A program made the translations under genes and the position numbers. A model generated the notes under the pieces. That model was given only the letters and a program-made list of their open reading frames with translations, was not told where the DNA came from and did not search any database. 64,000 nucleotides of DNA from an uncultured Sutterella sp. (GTDB lineage Bacteria; Pseudomonadota; Gammaproteobacteria; Burkholderiales; Burkholderiaceae_F): assembly GCA_900544345.1 (NCBI GenBank), contig UQUR01000005.1, positions 1 through 64,000 of the forward strand. Direction: 5' to 3'. Shown in pieces: positions 18,240 to 27,322 of this stretch. Numbering within the stretch: position 1 is the first letter of the stretch; each line of letters opens with the position of its first letter.

Positions 18240-21104
18240 CTATTCCTTCTTTTCCTTTGCCGCTTGCGCTTCAACAAGCGCTTTAACCACTGCAGACAGT
18301 TTCATAAAATTTGAAGCTTTAACGCTTACAGTCCGATAATTTTGACTTTCCTTGAGCACTGCTTCAGTAAATTTTTCACGATCTTGCACCCAAAGCGAAC
18401 GAGCTTTAGGAGCAAAAGCGTTAAATTTCTTGACAGCATACCTCATATGATCGCCAGTCGCCCAGAAACCGTCAATGTGCTTTTTAGCGGCATATTCACC
18501 GATTTCTTCATGGTACGTTATGCTTCTGGCACCCAATTCTCCCATATCCCCAACCACAAGAAGCCTGGGAGCCGGGTAGCTTGTTAATAAGTCAATTGCC
18601 GCTTTCATACTGTCGGGGTTGGCATTATAGGCATCGTCGATCACCGTGAGTGTTCCGGCATGATGGACCTGCCCGCGCCCTTTAATTGCTTCAAAGGATT
18701 CCAAGCCTTCTTTGATCAGGTCCAAAGGAATATTAAAGGCCAGACAGACCGCAGTTGCAGCTAGGGCATTTTTAAAGTTATGTTCCCCCCTAACCTTCAT
18801 ACGAGCTTCAAAAGAACCTAAAGGTGTCTTAATTAGTGCCGTCATGCCATGATTGTCTGTTTTCATGCAGCCGTTAACATCAGCCGTAGCATCAATACCA
18901 AAAGTCATGACATTGGCTTGCTGAGCCATTTCCAACCAAATTGAACGGCAAGGGTCATCAGTAGGAATGACAGCGGTACCGCTTGAAGGTAAAACTCTAA
19001 AAATTTCACCGTTTTCACGGGCTGTCGCCTCAACCGATTGTAAAAATTCCTGGTGCTCACGCTGCGCGTTAGTAACAACGGCTATGGTCGGCTGAACCAA
19101 ACCGCTTAAATAACGCATTTCTCCCACGTGATTCATGCCGGTTTCAATAACTGCCGCTTCATGTGTGTCACGTAGTTGCCAAAGCATGATGGGAACACCG
19201 ATATCATTGTTGAGGTTACCCTCAGTGGCCAATGTATGTTCGCCATAACGACGTTTTAAAATCGTCGCAATCATTTGCGTCGTCGTTGTTTTCCCATTAC
19301 TGCCGGCCACTGCAGCTAACGGCAAATTACGTCCCCTTCTCCAATAGGCCGAAGTTACACCCAAAGCTAATTTAACGTCTTTGACCACAATTTGCGGCAA
19401 AGGACAATACACCTCGTGATCGACAACCACTGCGGCAGCTCCGGCCTGCATAGCTTGCGTAACAAACGCGTGTCCATCAAAACGCTCGCCTTTAAGAGCA
19501 AAAAAGAGCGCACCTTCTTTTACCTGACGAGTATCGGTACAGATACTTGTAAAAGGTACGTCGCTACCTACTAAATAAGAACCCGGTAAAAGCTTCGAGA
19601 GAAACTTCACATTTAAAAGCGTATCAGCAGGCGGATTTTTTAATTTTTGAGCATTTCTTGCTTCGATCACATCACTAAACGGGTGCTTGACGCCATTGAT
19701 TTCCTGATAGGTTTCATGACCTTTACCGGCAATGAGTACAACATCTTCCGGTTGTGCTTCTTTAATAGCAACATGAATCGCCTCACGTCTATCCACAATG
19801 ACTCTTTGCTCAGAGGTCAATCCCGTTTGCATTTGACGCAAAATTTCAGCCGGATCCTCCGTTCTCGGATTGTCACTGGTCAGAATAACACTATCGGCGA
19901 GCTCTTCGGCCACGTGAGCCATGATAGGACGCTTGCCGGTATCACGATCACCGCCTGCTCCCAAAACCACCCACAGACGCCCCTTTCGAACTTTGGCAAT
20001 GCCCTTTAAAGCTTCAAGAGCTTTCTGAACTGCGTCTGGCGTATGACTGTAATCAATAACGGCTAAAGCGGCGCCCTTATAGGGCACTTTTTGCATGCGA
20101 CCTGCAGGAGCCGCTAAAGAGGCAAGCTGAGCGACAATTTCTGCCAAACCGAATCCTTTACAAAGTGCAGCGCCAACAACACCCAGCAAGTTGGAGATAT
20201 TAAAGGTCCCGAAAATCGGCATCTGAACGGTATGTCTTTGCCTCTGGAAAACAATGTCAAACTGCATTCCCTCATGCAACGGGCGGACATTTTCAGCAGC
20301 TAAAAGTTGCGTTCCAGGCAGAGCAATGGCCCCCTTCATCGTGGTCACAATGGTATGAATCTTGCGATGAGCACAGCGCTCGGTCATTCGAACACCGGCT
20401 TCATCGTCAATGTTAATCACCGCGTGATTTAAGCCAGGCCAATCAAAAAGAATTGTCTTAGCCCGCTCATAACTTTGCATATCATGGTGATAATCTAAGT
20501 GGTCGCGGGTTAAATTTGTAAATACCGCTACATCAAAATGCGTTGCCTGAAGTCTACCCTGTTGCAAACCGATGGAACTAGCTTCAATTGCAAATGCCCG
20601 AGCGCCTGCTTTCTGTAGCCTTTTATAGAGATCTTGAAGCGTGACAGCATCGGGTGTTGTCAGACTCGCTGTTTCAAAAGCCTTACCCTGCATAAAGCAA
20701 CCAATCGTACCGATGGCGGCGCAAGGTTCGCCTAAGAGCGTAAACAGCTGAGACAACCAGTGCGAAGTGGTCGTCTTTCCGTTTGTTCCGGTAATGCCAA
20801 CAGAAAATAAAGAAGAGCTTGGATCACGGTAAAAACCGCTTGCAAACTCACCCAAGTGTTTTCCCAATGAAGGCACTGCAATGGCAGGGACAGAAAATGT
20901 TCTGCGTATACCATCATCCTCATAAACCAAAGCACTCGCTTTTTGAGCCGCTTGCTCCAAAAAGTCTCTGCCGTCGTGGTGAATACCTGGCACTGCGATA
21001 AATACATCTCCTTCGCGCAGGTTTCGAGAGTCCAGAGTTAAGCGCGAAGCCTGGGGAGACAAGCGCCGTAATAAGCTCACATAAGATTGGATGTTATCGA
21101 TCAT
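18240..21104 (-). CDS. murEF: Fused MurE-MurF ligase
   Basis: One 954-residue polypeptide holds two consecutive Mur ligases. The MurE part (about 1-490) carries the ATP loop GITGTNGKTTT and the DNPR motif that selects meso-diaminopimelate. The MurF part (about 500-954) starts with the FTSICTDTRQVKEGALFFALKGERFDG segment and has its own ATP loop AGSNGKTTTT and NPDSMKAA motif. Together they add meso-DAP and then D-Ala-D-Ala to the stem peptide. There is no stop or frameshift at the junction, so it is a true fusion. Similar murE-murF fusions are known in Bordetella and relatives, which agrees with a Burkholderiales host. Confidence 0.97.
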   Translation of the reverse strand: MIDNIQSYVSLLRRLSPQASRLTLDSRNLREGDVFIAVPGIHHDGRDFLEQAAQKASALVYEDDGIRRTFSVPAIAVPSLGKHLGEFASGFYRDPSSSLFSVGITGTNGKTTTSHWLSQLFTLLGEPCAAIGTIGCFMQGKAFETASLTTPDAVTLQDLYKRLQKAGARAFAIEASSIGLQQGRLQATHFDVAVFTNLTRDHLDYHHDMQSYERAKTILFDWPGLNHAVINIDDEAGVRMTERCAHRKIHTIVTTMKGAIALPGTQLLAAENVRPLHEGMQFDIVFQRQRHTVQMPIFGTFNISNLLGVVGAALCKGFGLAEIVAQLASLAAPAGRMQKVPYKGAALAVIDYSHTPDAVQKALEALKGIAKVRKGRLWVVLGAGGDRDTGKRPIMAHVAEELADSVILTSDNPRTEDPAEILRQMQTGLTSEQRVIVDRREAIHVAIKEAQPEDVVLIAGKGHETYQEINGVKHPFSDVIEARNAQKLKNPPADTLLNVKFLSKLLPGSYLVGSDVPFTSICTDTRQVKEGALFFALKGERFDGHAFVTQAMQAGAAAVVVDHEVYCPLPQIVVKDVKLALGVTSAYWRRGRNLPLAAVAGSNGKTTTTQMIATILKRRYGEHTLATEGNLNNDIGVPIMLWQLRDTHEAAVIETGMNHVGEMRYLSGLVQPTIAVVTNAQREHQEFLQSVEATARENGEIFRVLPSSGTAVIPTDDPCRSIWLEMAQQANVMTFGIDATADVNGCMKTDNHGMTALIKTPLGSFEARMKVRGEHNFKNALAATAVCLAFNIPLDLIKEGLESFEAIKGRGQVHHAGTLTVIDDAYNANPDSMKAAIDLLTSYPAPRLLVVGDMGELGARSITYHEEIGEYAAKKHIDGFWATGDHMRYAVKKFNAFAPKARSLWVQDREKFTEAVLKESQNYRTVSVKASNFMKLSAVVKALVEAQAAKEKKE

Positions 21105-21170
21105 AGGAAAATTGCAGTTTTGAATTTTGCAGTCAATGCCGTATATCTTATTCTGATTATCAGCAGTCTA

Positions 21171-22982
21171 TCAACGAGATGTTCTGGCCAGTAAGCCACC
21201 CCCTGCAACCATCATCGGATCATCAGGATTGACCAACATCGTACGCAAAGCAGCTTCCACCACTTCACCGAACACGGGCGCCGCGACCACACCGCCCACG
21301 TGACCGGAATCCTTCGGTTCATCAATCATGACCGCGACCACCAAACGAGGCTGCGTTGCCGGGGCCACCCCGACAAAAGATGCAACATAATCTTTTACAT
21401 ACTCACCGTTTTTCACCTTGTAGACGGTTCCAGTCTTGCCTGCGACGGTATAACCGGTCACTTTAAGCCGAGAAGCCGTTCCTCCACGGTGCACGGTTGT
21501 CATCATCATCGCCCGCATCTGACGAGCCACTTCAGGCCGATAAATCTGTTCACCCACAGCAGGATGATCCTGCTTCATAAGCGTTAGGGGAATGACATCG
21601 CCGTTACGGGCAAAAACGGTATAGGCCTGAGCAATTTGCATAAGCGAGGTGGAAAGCCCGTAGCCATAGGAAATGGTTGCCTGCTCCACCGGCCCCCAGG
21701 TCTTTGCAGGACGCAGGCGCCCTGCCACTGCTCCCGGGAATCCAACCTGAGGCGCCTGACCGAAACCCAAACGACTGTAAGTTTCCCAAAGCGTCTGAGC
21801 AGGGATCTGCATGGCAATCTTTACCGTGCCGACGTTGGAGGATTTGGCAATGACCTGTGAAACCGTAAGCAGTCCGAAGTCTCTTGTATCACTGATCTTT
21901 CTGTCTGCCACGCGGATACTGCCGGGCGCCGTCTGAATCAGACTGTCCGGACGGACAATTCCCATATCCAAAGCTTTCGCAATGGCAAAAGGCTTCATGA
22001 TTGAACCGGGTTCATAGGTATCGGTCACAACCCGATTGCGGATTTTTTCAAATGCAAACGTGCTTCTGTCATTGGGATCAAAACCCGGCCAACTCACAAG
22101 CGCCAGAATTTCTCCGGTAATGGAGTCGGCGACGACTACAGCTCCGGCCTTAGCCTGATGCTTTTCGACAGCACTTCTGACTGCACTGTAGGCGATGTAT
22201 TGAATGCGAGAGTCAATGGACAGATGTAAATCCTGACCCGGAACGGGTTCCTGAGTCCACATTTCTTCAATGACGTGGCCCAATCGGTCACGAATCACAC
22301 GTCTGGCACCGTTCTGACCGGTCAGAGTTTTATCGTTGGCGAGTTCCACACCTTCCTGACCGTGATCTTCGCGATTGTTAAACCCGACGATATGGGCGGA
22401 AACTTCGCCTCCCGGATAATGGCGTTTCACGTCAGGCGAAAATGTCAGACCTTCGAGATGCATCGCCTGAACCTGACGAACGACATCCATGTCAACCTGA
22501 CGCGCTAAGTTCACAAACGCATCTTTTCTCGCCAGTCTCTTTTGCAGCGTTCTTTCAGAAACACCCAAAAGGTCAGAGAGCTGACTGATCTGCTGAGGAG
22601 TCGCTGTGACCAGATTGGTGGTCGCCCAAATACTGCGGGCAGGCAGCGAGGCAGCCAGCACGACGCCGTTTCGGTCATAGATTTGTCCGCGGCCGGCTGC
22701 GATTTCAAGCGTTCTTGCGTAACGCACCTCGCCTTGCTTTTGCAAAAACTCCGTATTAAAGCACTGCAGGTAACCTGCCCGTAAAAAGCAAACCACAAAA
22801 ATCCCGACCAGGGCGCCGAGTACCATGTGTGAGCGCTTCTGCGAGATTTCGAGCGCTCGCCACTCTTTATCACGTTCCTTGGAGCGCTTTGGCATGCGAG
22901 GAGCCGTATCTTCATTCCAAAACTCTTGGAATCGATTTTTCAGGAAATTGAAGAAGCGCGTCCAAAGGGAATCTCTCATCAT
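21171..22982 (-). CDS. ftsI: Septal transpeptidase FtsI (PBP3)
   Basis: A class B penicillin-binding protein that crosslinks septal peptidoglycan. The 603 residues have a cytoplasmic N-terminus, one membrane segment (about 52-70), a pedestal domain starting with GRGQIYDRNGVVLA, and a transpeptidase domain with S327-x-x-K330 (GSIMKPF), S381-S-N383 and K516-T-G-T519. All catalytic motifs are intact. The start overlaps the ftsL stop (ATGA). The gap to murEF is 66 bases. Confidence 0.97.
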   Translation of the reverse strand: MMRDSLWTRFFNFLKNRFQEFWNEDTAPRMPKRSKERDKEWRALEISQKRSHMVLGALVGIFVVCFLRAGYLQCFNTEFLQKQGEVRYARTLEIAAGRGQIYDRNGVVLAASLPARSIWATTNLVTATPQQISQLSDLLGVSERTLQKRLARKDAFVNLARQVDMDVVRQVQAMHLEGLTFSPDVKRHYPGGEVSAHIVGFNNREDHGQEGVELANDKTLTGQNGARRVIRDRLGHVIEEMWTQEPVPGQDLHLSIDSRIQYIAYSAVRSAVEKHQAKAGAVVVADSITGEILALVSWPGFDPNDRSTFAFEKIRNRVVTDTYEPGSIMKPFAIAKALDMGIVRPDSLIQTAPGSIRVADRKISDTRDFGLLTVSQVIAKSSNVGTVKIAMQIPAQTLWETYSRLGFGQAPQVGFPGAVAGRLRPAKTWGPVEQATISYGYGLSTSLMQIAQAYTVFARNGDVIPLTLMKQDHPAVGEQIYRPEVARQMRAMMMTTVHRGGTASRLKVTGYTVAGKTGTVYKVKNGEYVKDYVASFVGVAPATQPRLVVAVMIDEPKDSGHVGGVVAAPVFGEVVEAALRTMLVNPDDPMMVAGGGLLARTSR

Positions 22983-23323
22983 GATCGATCCCCTTCTTTA
23001 CGAGTGACAAAACGCGGCACGGGCTTGGGCTGCAAAAGCACCGTATTTTCATTGCGCGCTGCTTCCAGTCCCATTTCGTGAGCACCGGAAGCGATATAGC
23101 CCGGCAGAGTGACTTTTGCCAACTCAATGTTGATTTCACGCTGCTCATCGAGCAGTCGTCTGGAGACTTCCTGCTCCTGCTCTATTTCAGAAATGAGTGC
23201 ACGAACCTTGTACTGATTATTTACGATGAGTAAGGCCACCCACACTACTGCAATAAGCAGTGCAGCAATGGCTATAACATTAGCGTTCTGACGAATACGG
23301 CTCACGAACTCAAAGCGACTCAT
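22979..23323 (-). CDS. ftsL: Cell division protein FtsL
   Basis: A small bitopic divisome protein of 114 residues: a short cytoplasmic tail, a hydrophobic membrane segment (about 15-33) and a periplasmic coiled coil with Glu/Gln-rich heptads (LISEIEQEQEVSRRLLDEQREIN). The start at ATG 23323 is chosen because GGAGG lies just upstream and the ATG overlaps the rsmH stop (ATGA); an upstream open stretch of 24 codons lies inside rsmH. FtsL diverges quickly in sequence, so the call rests mainly on topology and its place between rsmH and ftsI. Confidence 0.92.
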   Translation of the reverse strand: MSRFEFVSRIRQNANVIAIAALLIAVVWVALLIVNNQYKVRALISEIEQEQEVSRRLLDEQREINIELAKVTLPGYIASGAHEMGLEAARNENTVLLQPKPVPRFVTRKEGDRS

Positions 23324-24270
23324 AAGCTCCTCCGTGAGCGTACTCGAGTCGCAACCCGCAATATCGCACTTCGTGCGCGAGGATTGGATTGACACTCCTC
23401 ATCGCTTGGCAATACACGTCTGATGTCCGTCAGTTCAGGCGGCGGCAATTCACTTGCCCTCAAGGGCAAACGGGAATCGAACTGCTTTTCCGGATGGGCT
23501 TTCTCATCAAAAAAGCGCTTAACAATCCTGTCTTCCAACGAATGAAATGTGATGACGGCGATTCTTCCTTCATCATCTACCAATTCCATCGCGGCTTCCA
23601 GAGCCTGAGACAACTCATCGAGTTCACTGTTGATGTGAATGCGAATGGCCTGAAAAGTCCGAGTGGCGGGATTCTGAGAAGGATCCTTTTTATTGGCCGG
23701 AACCACCTGGGCCACGAGTTTTGCCAGCTGCTGAGTTGTTTCAATGGCCCGGTCTTTGCGTGTCTGCACTATGGCATGGGCGATTTTTTTAGCAAATCTC
23801 TCTTCACCCAAAGTGTGAATCACACGGGTAATTTCCGTTTCCGGGGCTTCTGAAAGCCACTGAGCTGCTGTTTGACCGCATGTTGTATCCATGCGCATAT
23901 CCAAAGGACCGTCCATACGGAAAGAAAAACCTCTGGCAGCATCGTCGATTTGAGGACTGGAAACACCGATATCCATGAAGACACCGGCAACATGTTCCAC
24001 TCCCCGCGCTAAGAGCTCTTCTCTCATTCGGGAGAAGGGCGCGTGAATGGCAACAAAACGAGGGTCTTGAATTTCTTTTGATGATTCAATAGCTTGCGGA
24101 TCTCTATCAAACGCAAAGAGTCTACCTTCTTGGGACAGGAGCGAAAGTATGCGACGCGAATGCCCGCCTCGACCGAATGTCGCATCAACATACGTTGCAT
24201 TCGGATCCGTTACCACCAAAGGCGGAGCCACCTCAGCCATCACGGAGAGGTGAGCGAATCGCTTATCCAT
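23320..24270 (-). CDS. rsmH: 16S rRNA (cytosine1402-N4)-methyltransferase RsmH
   Basis: Formerly MraW. It methylates N4 of C1402 in the ribosomal decoding centre. The 316 residues start with the family N-terminus FAHLSVMAEV, carry the S-adenosylmethionine loop DATFGRGGHS (29-38), the FMDIGVSSPQIDDAARGFSFR segment and the C-terminal ITFHSLEDRIVKRFF motif. Ten bases follow mraZ, and the stop overlaps ftsL. Confidence 0.97.
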   Translation of the reverse strand: MDKRFAHLSVMAEVAPPLVVTDPNATYVDATFGRGGHSRRILSLLSQEGRLFAFDRDPQAIESSKEIQDPRFVAIHAPFSRMREELLARGVEHVAGVFMDIGVSSPQIDDAARGFSFRMDGPLDMRMDTTCGQTAAQWLSEAPETEITRVIHTLGEERFAKKIAHAIVQTRKDRAIETTQQLAKLVAQVVPANKKDPSQNPATRTFQAIRIHINSELDELSQALEAAMELVDDEGRIAVITFHSLEDRIVKRFFDEKAHPEKQFDSRLPLRASELPPPELTDIRRVLPSDEECQSNPRARSAILRVATRVRSRRSL

Positions 24271-24280
24271 TCACTCTCTC

Positions 24281-24709
24281 CTAAAGCACTAAATCAAACA
24301 CTTCTTGCGGCAATCCCTTCTGTAATTGCGCCTGTTCAAACTGCATGTACTGGGCCTGATCCCACAGTTCAAAGTGGCTGCCCATTCCGATCAAAGTCAC
24401 TTCCCGATTCAAACCGCACAGACTGCGCAAATCACTCGGAACAAGTAATCGTCCCGCAGCATCTGCCGTGATGTCTTGTGCACTGCCCAGCATGACGCGT
24501 TGCAGCGCACGGGCTGAATAAGGCAATGCCACCAATTTGTCGCGCAGTTCAATCCAGTCTGCCCTGGGGTAGATCAACACACAGCCGTCCGGATGCCGGG
24601 TAAGCGTTACCTCACCCTGACAGGGTGCAAGAAGCTCCTCCCGATACTTCGACGGTAACGAGAGACGACCTTTTGCATCGAGCACCAATAACGATGTGCC
24701 TTGAAACAT
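24281..24709 (-). CDS. mraZ: Transcriptional regulator MraZ
   Basis: First gene of the dcw operon. MraZ is an AbrB/SpoVT-like DNA-binding protein that forms rings and represses its own operon in E. coli. The 142 residues contain two tandem MraZ repeats, each with a DXXXR-type core (LDAKGRLSLPSKYRE near the start and ADAAGRLLVPSDLR in the second half). ATG 24709 gives the standard MFQGTSLLVLDAKGR start and is preferred over the open frame four codons upstream. Candidate operator repeats lie 43 bases upstream. Confidence 0.96.
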   Translation of the reverse strand: MFQGTSLLVLDAKGRLSLPSKYREELLAPCQGEVTLTRHPDGCVLIYPRADWIELRDKLVALPYSARALQRVMLGSAQDITADAAGRLLVPSDLRSLCGLNREVTLIGMGSHFELWDQAQYMQFEQAQLQKGLPQEVFDLVL

Positions 24710-24751
24710 CCGTCCACCCAAGACAATTCACACAGATATAAAAAGCAGTTT

Positions 24752-24797
24752 GCACCTTTATGGCACAAACTTCCACTTTTTTCCACTTTCTTACACT
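24752..24797 (-). promoter_or_regulatory. Candidate MraZ operator: 10-bp-spaced AGTG repeats
   Basis: Read on the - strand, five units repeat every 10 bp: AGTGT, AGTGG, AGTGG, TGTGC and a last degenerate one (AGGTGC). Two units are the full AAAGTGG. The spacing and core match MraZ boxes described before mraZ in E. coli (TGGG with 10-bp period) and Mycoplasma (AAAGTG repeats). They lie just after the -10 box, a position suited to repression. Confidence 0.7.
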
Positions 24798-24799
24798 GA

Positions 24800-24828
24800 A
24801 ATTTAAAAGGAACTGATAACTAAGTCAA
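24800..24828 (-). promoter_or_regulatory. Probable promoter of the mraZ-dcw operon
   Basis: On the - strand, TTGACT (24828-24823) and TAAATT (24805-24800) are separated by 17 bp. Transcription would start near 24793, within the first MraZ repeat. Confidence 0.7.
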
Positions 24829-24965
24829 GGAATTTCAAATATTTTTTATCAGCCAGGATCTCTCAGACAAAATACACAGTCAGTGATACATACACGATCT
24901 AGTTGCCAACGTTAGGAAATAAACTATAAGTGGCACTAATATTTATTTTGTTATGCATCGGATGA

Positions 24966-24994
24966 TTTTTTTGGCGCCATTGCGGCGCCAAAAA
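24966..24994. repeat. Inverted repeat between the acyl-CoA synthetase gene and mraZ
   Basis: The arms TTTTTGGCGCC and GGCGCCAAAAA pair perfectly (11 bp) around five bases. The T run is 5' and the A run 3' on both strands, the reverse of a rho-independent terminator, so I do not call it one. It lies 11 bases after the stop of the upstream gene. Confidence 0.5.
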
Positions 24995-25004
24995 GTTTCA
25001 GAGC

Positions 25005-27119
25005 TTAAAGTTTTTGCAAATCAACTTTAATACGTCCGTCTACTGCGATCCCTTCACCGCTTTTCTCACTGATAATCAACGGGTTGATATCGAGTTCAGT
25101 GATCGCCGGGAAATCCTGAACCAATTGAGAAATTCTCAACAGGCACTCCCGGAGCTGATCCAATTGTGCAGGCGTCGTCCCACGGGCTCCTTGGAGCAAC
25201 TGATAGGCTTTGACGCCCCGGATCATTTCATCGGCATCAATATCTGTCAGAGGTGCCATGCGGAACGTGACGTCTTTCATCACTTCGATGAATACGCCGC
25301 CCAATCCGAACATCACCATCGGACCGTATTGAGGATCGGTGGCTACACCGCAAACCATTTCACGCGAGCCCTTCACCATTTCCTGAATGATGACCCCTTC
25401 AAGACCATCGAGCAGATCTTTTTGTTTGAGCTTTTCGATAAGGTCGCGATACTCGGCGCGCAATTGATCGGCATTTTGAATGTTGACCCGAACGCCACCG
25501 ACGTCTGTCTTATGCGACGTTGTCTTTGAAGTCATCTTCATAACAACGGGATAGCCCACTTTCTCGGCAACCGACACAGCCTCTTCTTCATTGAGAGCAA
25601 AGCCTGAACGGCAGACGCGGATTCCGTAAGCATCCAACACATCGATGCTTTCTCGTGTCGTGAGCTGCTCGCGGCCCTGCGAAGCGCTTTGCATCATGAT
25701 TTCACGGGCACGTTCACGGTCAACCTCAAACTTCGGGAAACTGCCCACAGGCTTTTCAGTCCAGATGCGCTGCTGATTGAGGCGATTTAAACCGTCAGCG
25801 GCCTGTTCCGCGTACATAAAGAACGGAACATTGACCTTCATGTCTGACAACTGAGAGAAAAATTCGCTCTTAGTCATAAAGACGCCGATGATGGGCTTTT
25901 CTGGGTGCTTAGCCTTGATTTCCATAACCGCCTGAGCCACATCAATATCCTTTAGTCCCAAGAACGGCAGATAAATCACGATGACCATATCAACGTTTTC
26001 ATCTGCTAAAACGGTCTCCAATGTTTGCTTGTAATGTTCAATCGGGGCAGATGCAATCATGTCAACCGGATTTTTAACGGAGGCCGCTGGCGGCAGGAAA
26101 GAGCGAAGTTTTTCTTTCGTAGCCTCTGTTAACGGAGCCATTTTCATTCCGTATTCACAGACAGCATCGGTTGCCATAATGCCCGGACCGCCTGAGTTCG
26201 TGATAATCGCCACTCGATCACCCTTAGGAATCGGGCAGTTATCGAAAACTTTTGCGGTCGCAAAAAGATTTTCAAGAGAGTACTCGCGAATAACTCCGGA
26301 CTGAGTCAAAAGAGCATGCGCGGCTTTATCAGCCCCGGCTAAAGATCCGGTATGAGAAGAGGCGGCGCTTGCCCCTGCGGCACTGCGGCCGGCCTTTAAT
26401 GCCAAAATCGGTTTTTTCTTCGACACTCGCGTAGCCAACTGTCTGAAATTGGCCGGATTCTGAATGGATTCCATGTAAAGCAGAATTTGCTTCACATCGT
26501 CTTCGTTTTCCCAATATTCAATGGCGGTCTCGGCGTTGACATCGGCCTGATTACCGATAGAGATAAATTGAGCAAACCCCAAATTCAAGTCTTTGAGAAT
26601 ATTGAGAATACCGCCCCCCAAGGCACCCGACTGAGACACAAAACCGATGCCGCCGCGCTCTGGAAGACTTTCAGCAAAGCAGCCGTCCATTCTGACATCA
26701 GGATGAGTATTTACAACACCTAAGCAATTGGGGCCTACACAACGCATTCCATAGGCTCTCACTTTTTCCAGTAAAGCTTTTTCAAGTTCAGCTCCTGCAG
26801 CCCCAGTTTCCTTGAAGCCCGCACTAATTACACACAGTCCGCCCACTCCTTTTTCATGACACTGATCAATCGTTGACAAGACAAATTTAGCATTGACAAC
26901 AATAATCGCTAGATCTACTTCGCCAGGAACATCCAAAATTGTCGGGTAGGCTTGTAGCCCTTCAATAACACCACCTTTGGGATTGACCGGATAAATCGGT
27001 CCTTTGAAGCCATACTCCTGCAATCTCTTCATAATATCCGAGCCAATCGTATGCGCTTTCGTAGATGCACCGATTACGGCAATTGCACGCGGTTTCATGA
27101 TTTTGTCTAGGTTTTGCAT
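25005..27119 (-). CDS. NDP-forming acyl-CoA synthetase (acetate--CoA ligase, ADP-forming type)
   Basis: A single-chain enzyme of 704 residues from the family that interconverts acyl-CoA plus ADP and Pi with free acid, CoA and ATP. Domains in order are a CoA-binding Rossmann domain (about 5-130), two succinyl-CoA-ligase-like domains (about 150-460) with the phospho-histidine segment SSHTGSLAG (H256), and a C-terminal ATP-grasp domain (about 485-700, with KMTSKTTSHKTDVGGV). There is no acetyltransferase domain as in Pat/YfiQ fusions. In an anaerobe it could make ATP by substrate-level phosphorylation from acetyl-CoA or other acyl-CoAs; the actual acid is not known. It is monocistronic here. Confidence 0.88.
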   Translation of the reverse strand: MQNLDKIMKPRAIAVIGASTKAHTIGSDIMKRLQEYGFKGPIYPVNPKGGVIEGLQAYPTILDVPGEVDLAIIVVNAKFVLSTIDQCHEKGVGGLCVISAGFKETGAAGAELEKALLEKVRAYGMRCVGPNCLGVVNTHPDVRMDGCFAESLPERGGIGFVSQSGALGGGILNILKDLNLGFAQFISIGNQADVNAETAIEYWENEDDVKQILLYMESIQNPANFRQLATRVSKKKPILALKAGRSAAGASAASSHTGSLAGADKAAHALLTQSGVIREYSLENLFATAKVFDNCPIPKGDRVAIITNSGGPGIMATDAVCEYGMKMAPLTEATKEKLRSFLPPAASVKNPVDMIASAPIEHYKQTLETVLADENVDMVIVIYLPFLGLKDIDVAQAVMEIKAKHPEKPIIGVFMTKSEFFSQLSDMKVNVPFFMYAEQAADGLNRLNQQRIWTEKPVGSFPKFEVDRERAREIMMQSASQGREQLTTRESIDVLDAYGIRVCRSGFALNEEEAVSVAEKVGYPVVMKMTSKTTSHKTDVGGVRVNIQNADQLRAEYRDLIEKLKQKDLLDGLEGVIIQEMVKGSREMVCGVATDPQYGPMVMFGLGGVFIEVMKDVTFRMAPLTDIDADEMIRGVKAYQLLQGARGTTPAQLDQLRECLLRISQLVQDFPAITELDINPLIISEKSGEGIAVDGRIKVDLQKL

Positions 27120-27265
27120 GTCAAATCCTTTAGCAAGCTATAGCGCAGAAAATTCCCACATATCATACAGAGAGCAAATTAAAAAATTAACCCTATTTTT
27201 GTATCCATTTGAGCAGAGTTTTTGATGGGAAAACAATATGTTTCAAAAACTTTTCATGCCAAAGC

Positions 27266-27293
27266 TTGAATTAATTGCGCTCAACGCTAGACT
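27266..27293 (+). promoter_or_regulatory. Probable promoter of the MscS-like gene
   Basis: TTGAAT (27266-27271) and TAGACT (27288-27293) with a 16-bp spacer. The start site near 27300 favours translation from ATG 27323. Confidence 0.45.
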
Positions 27294-27322
27294 TGTTAGA
27301 CATGATCTTTAAAGGCAGACCT

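Noticed and set aside
24966..24994. Rho-independent terminator
   Set aside because: The T run is on the 5' side of the stem on both strands.
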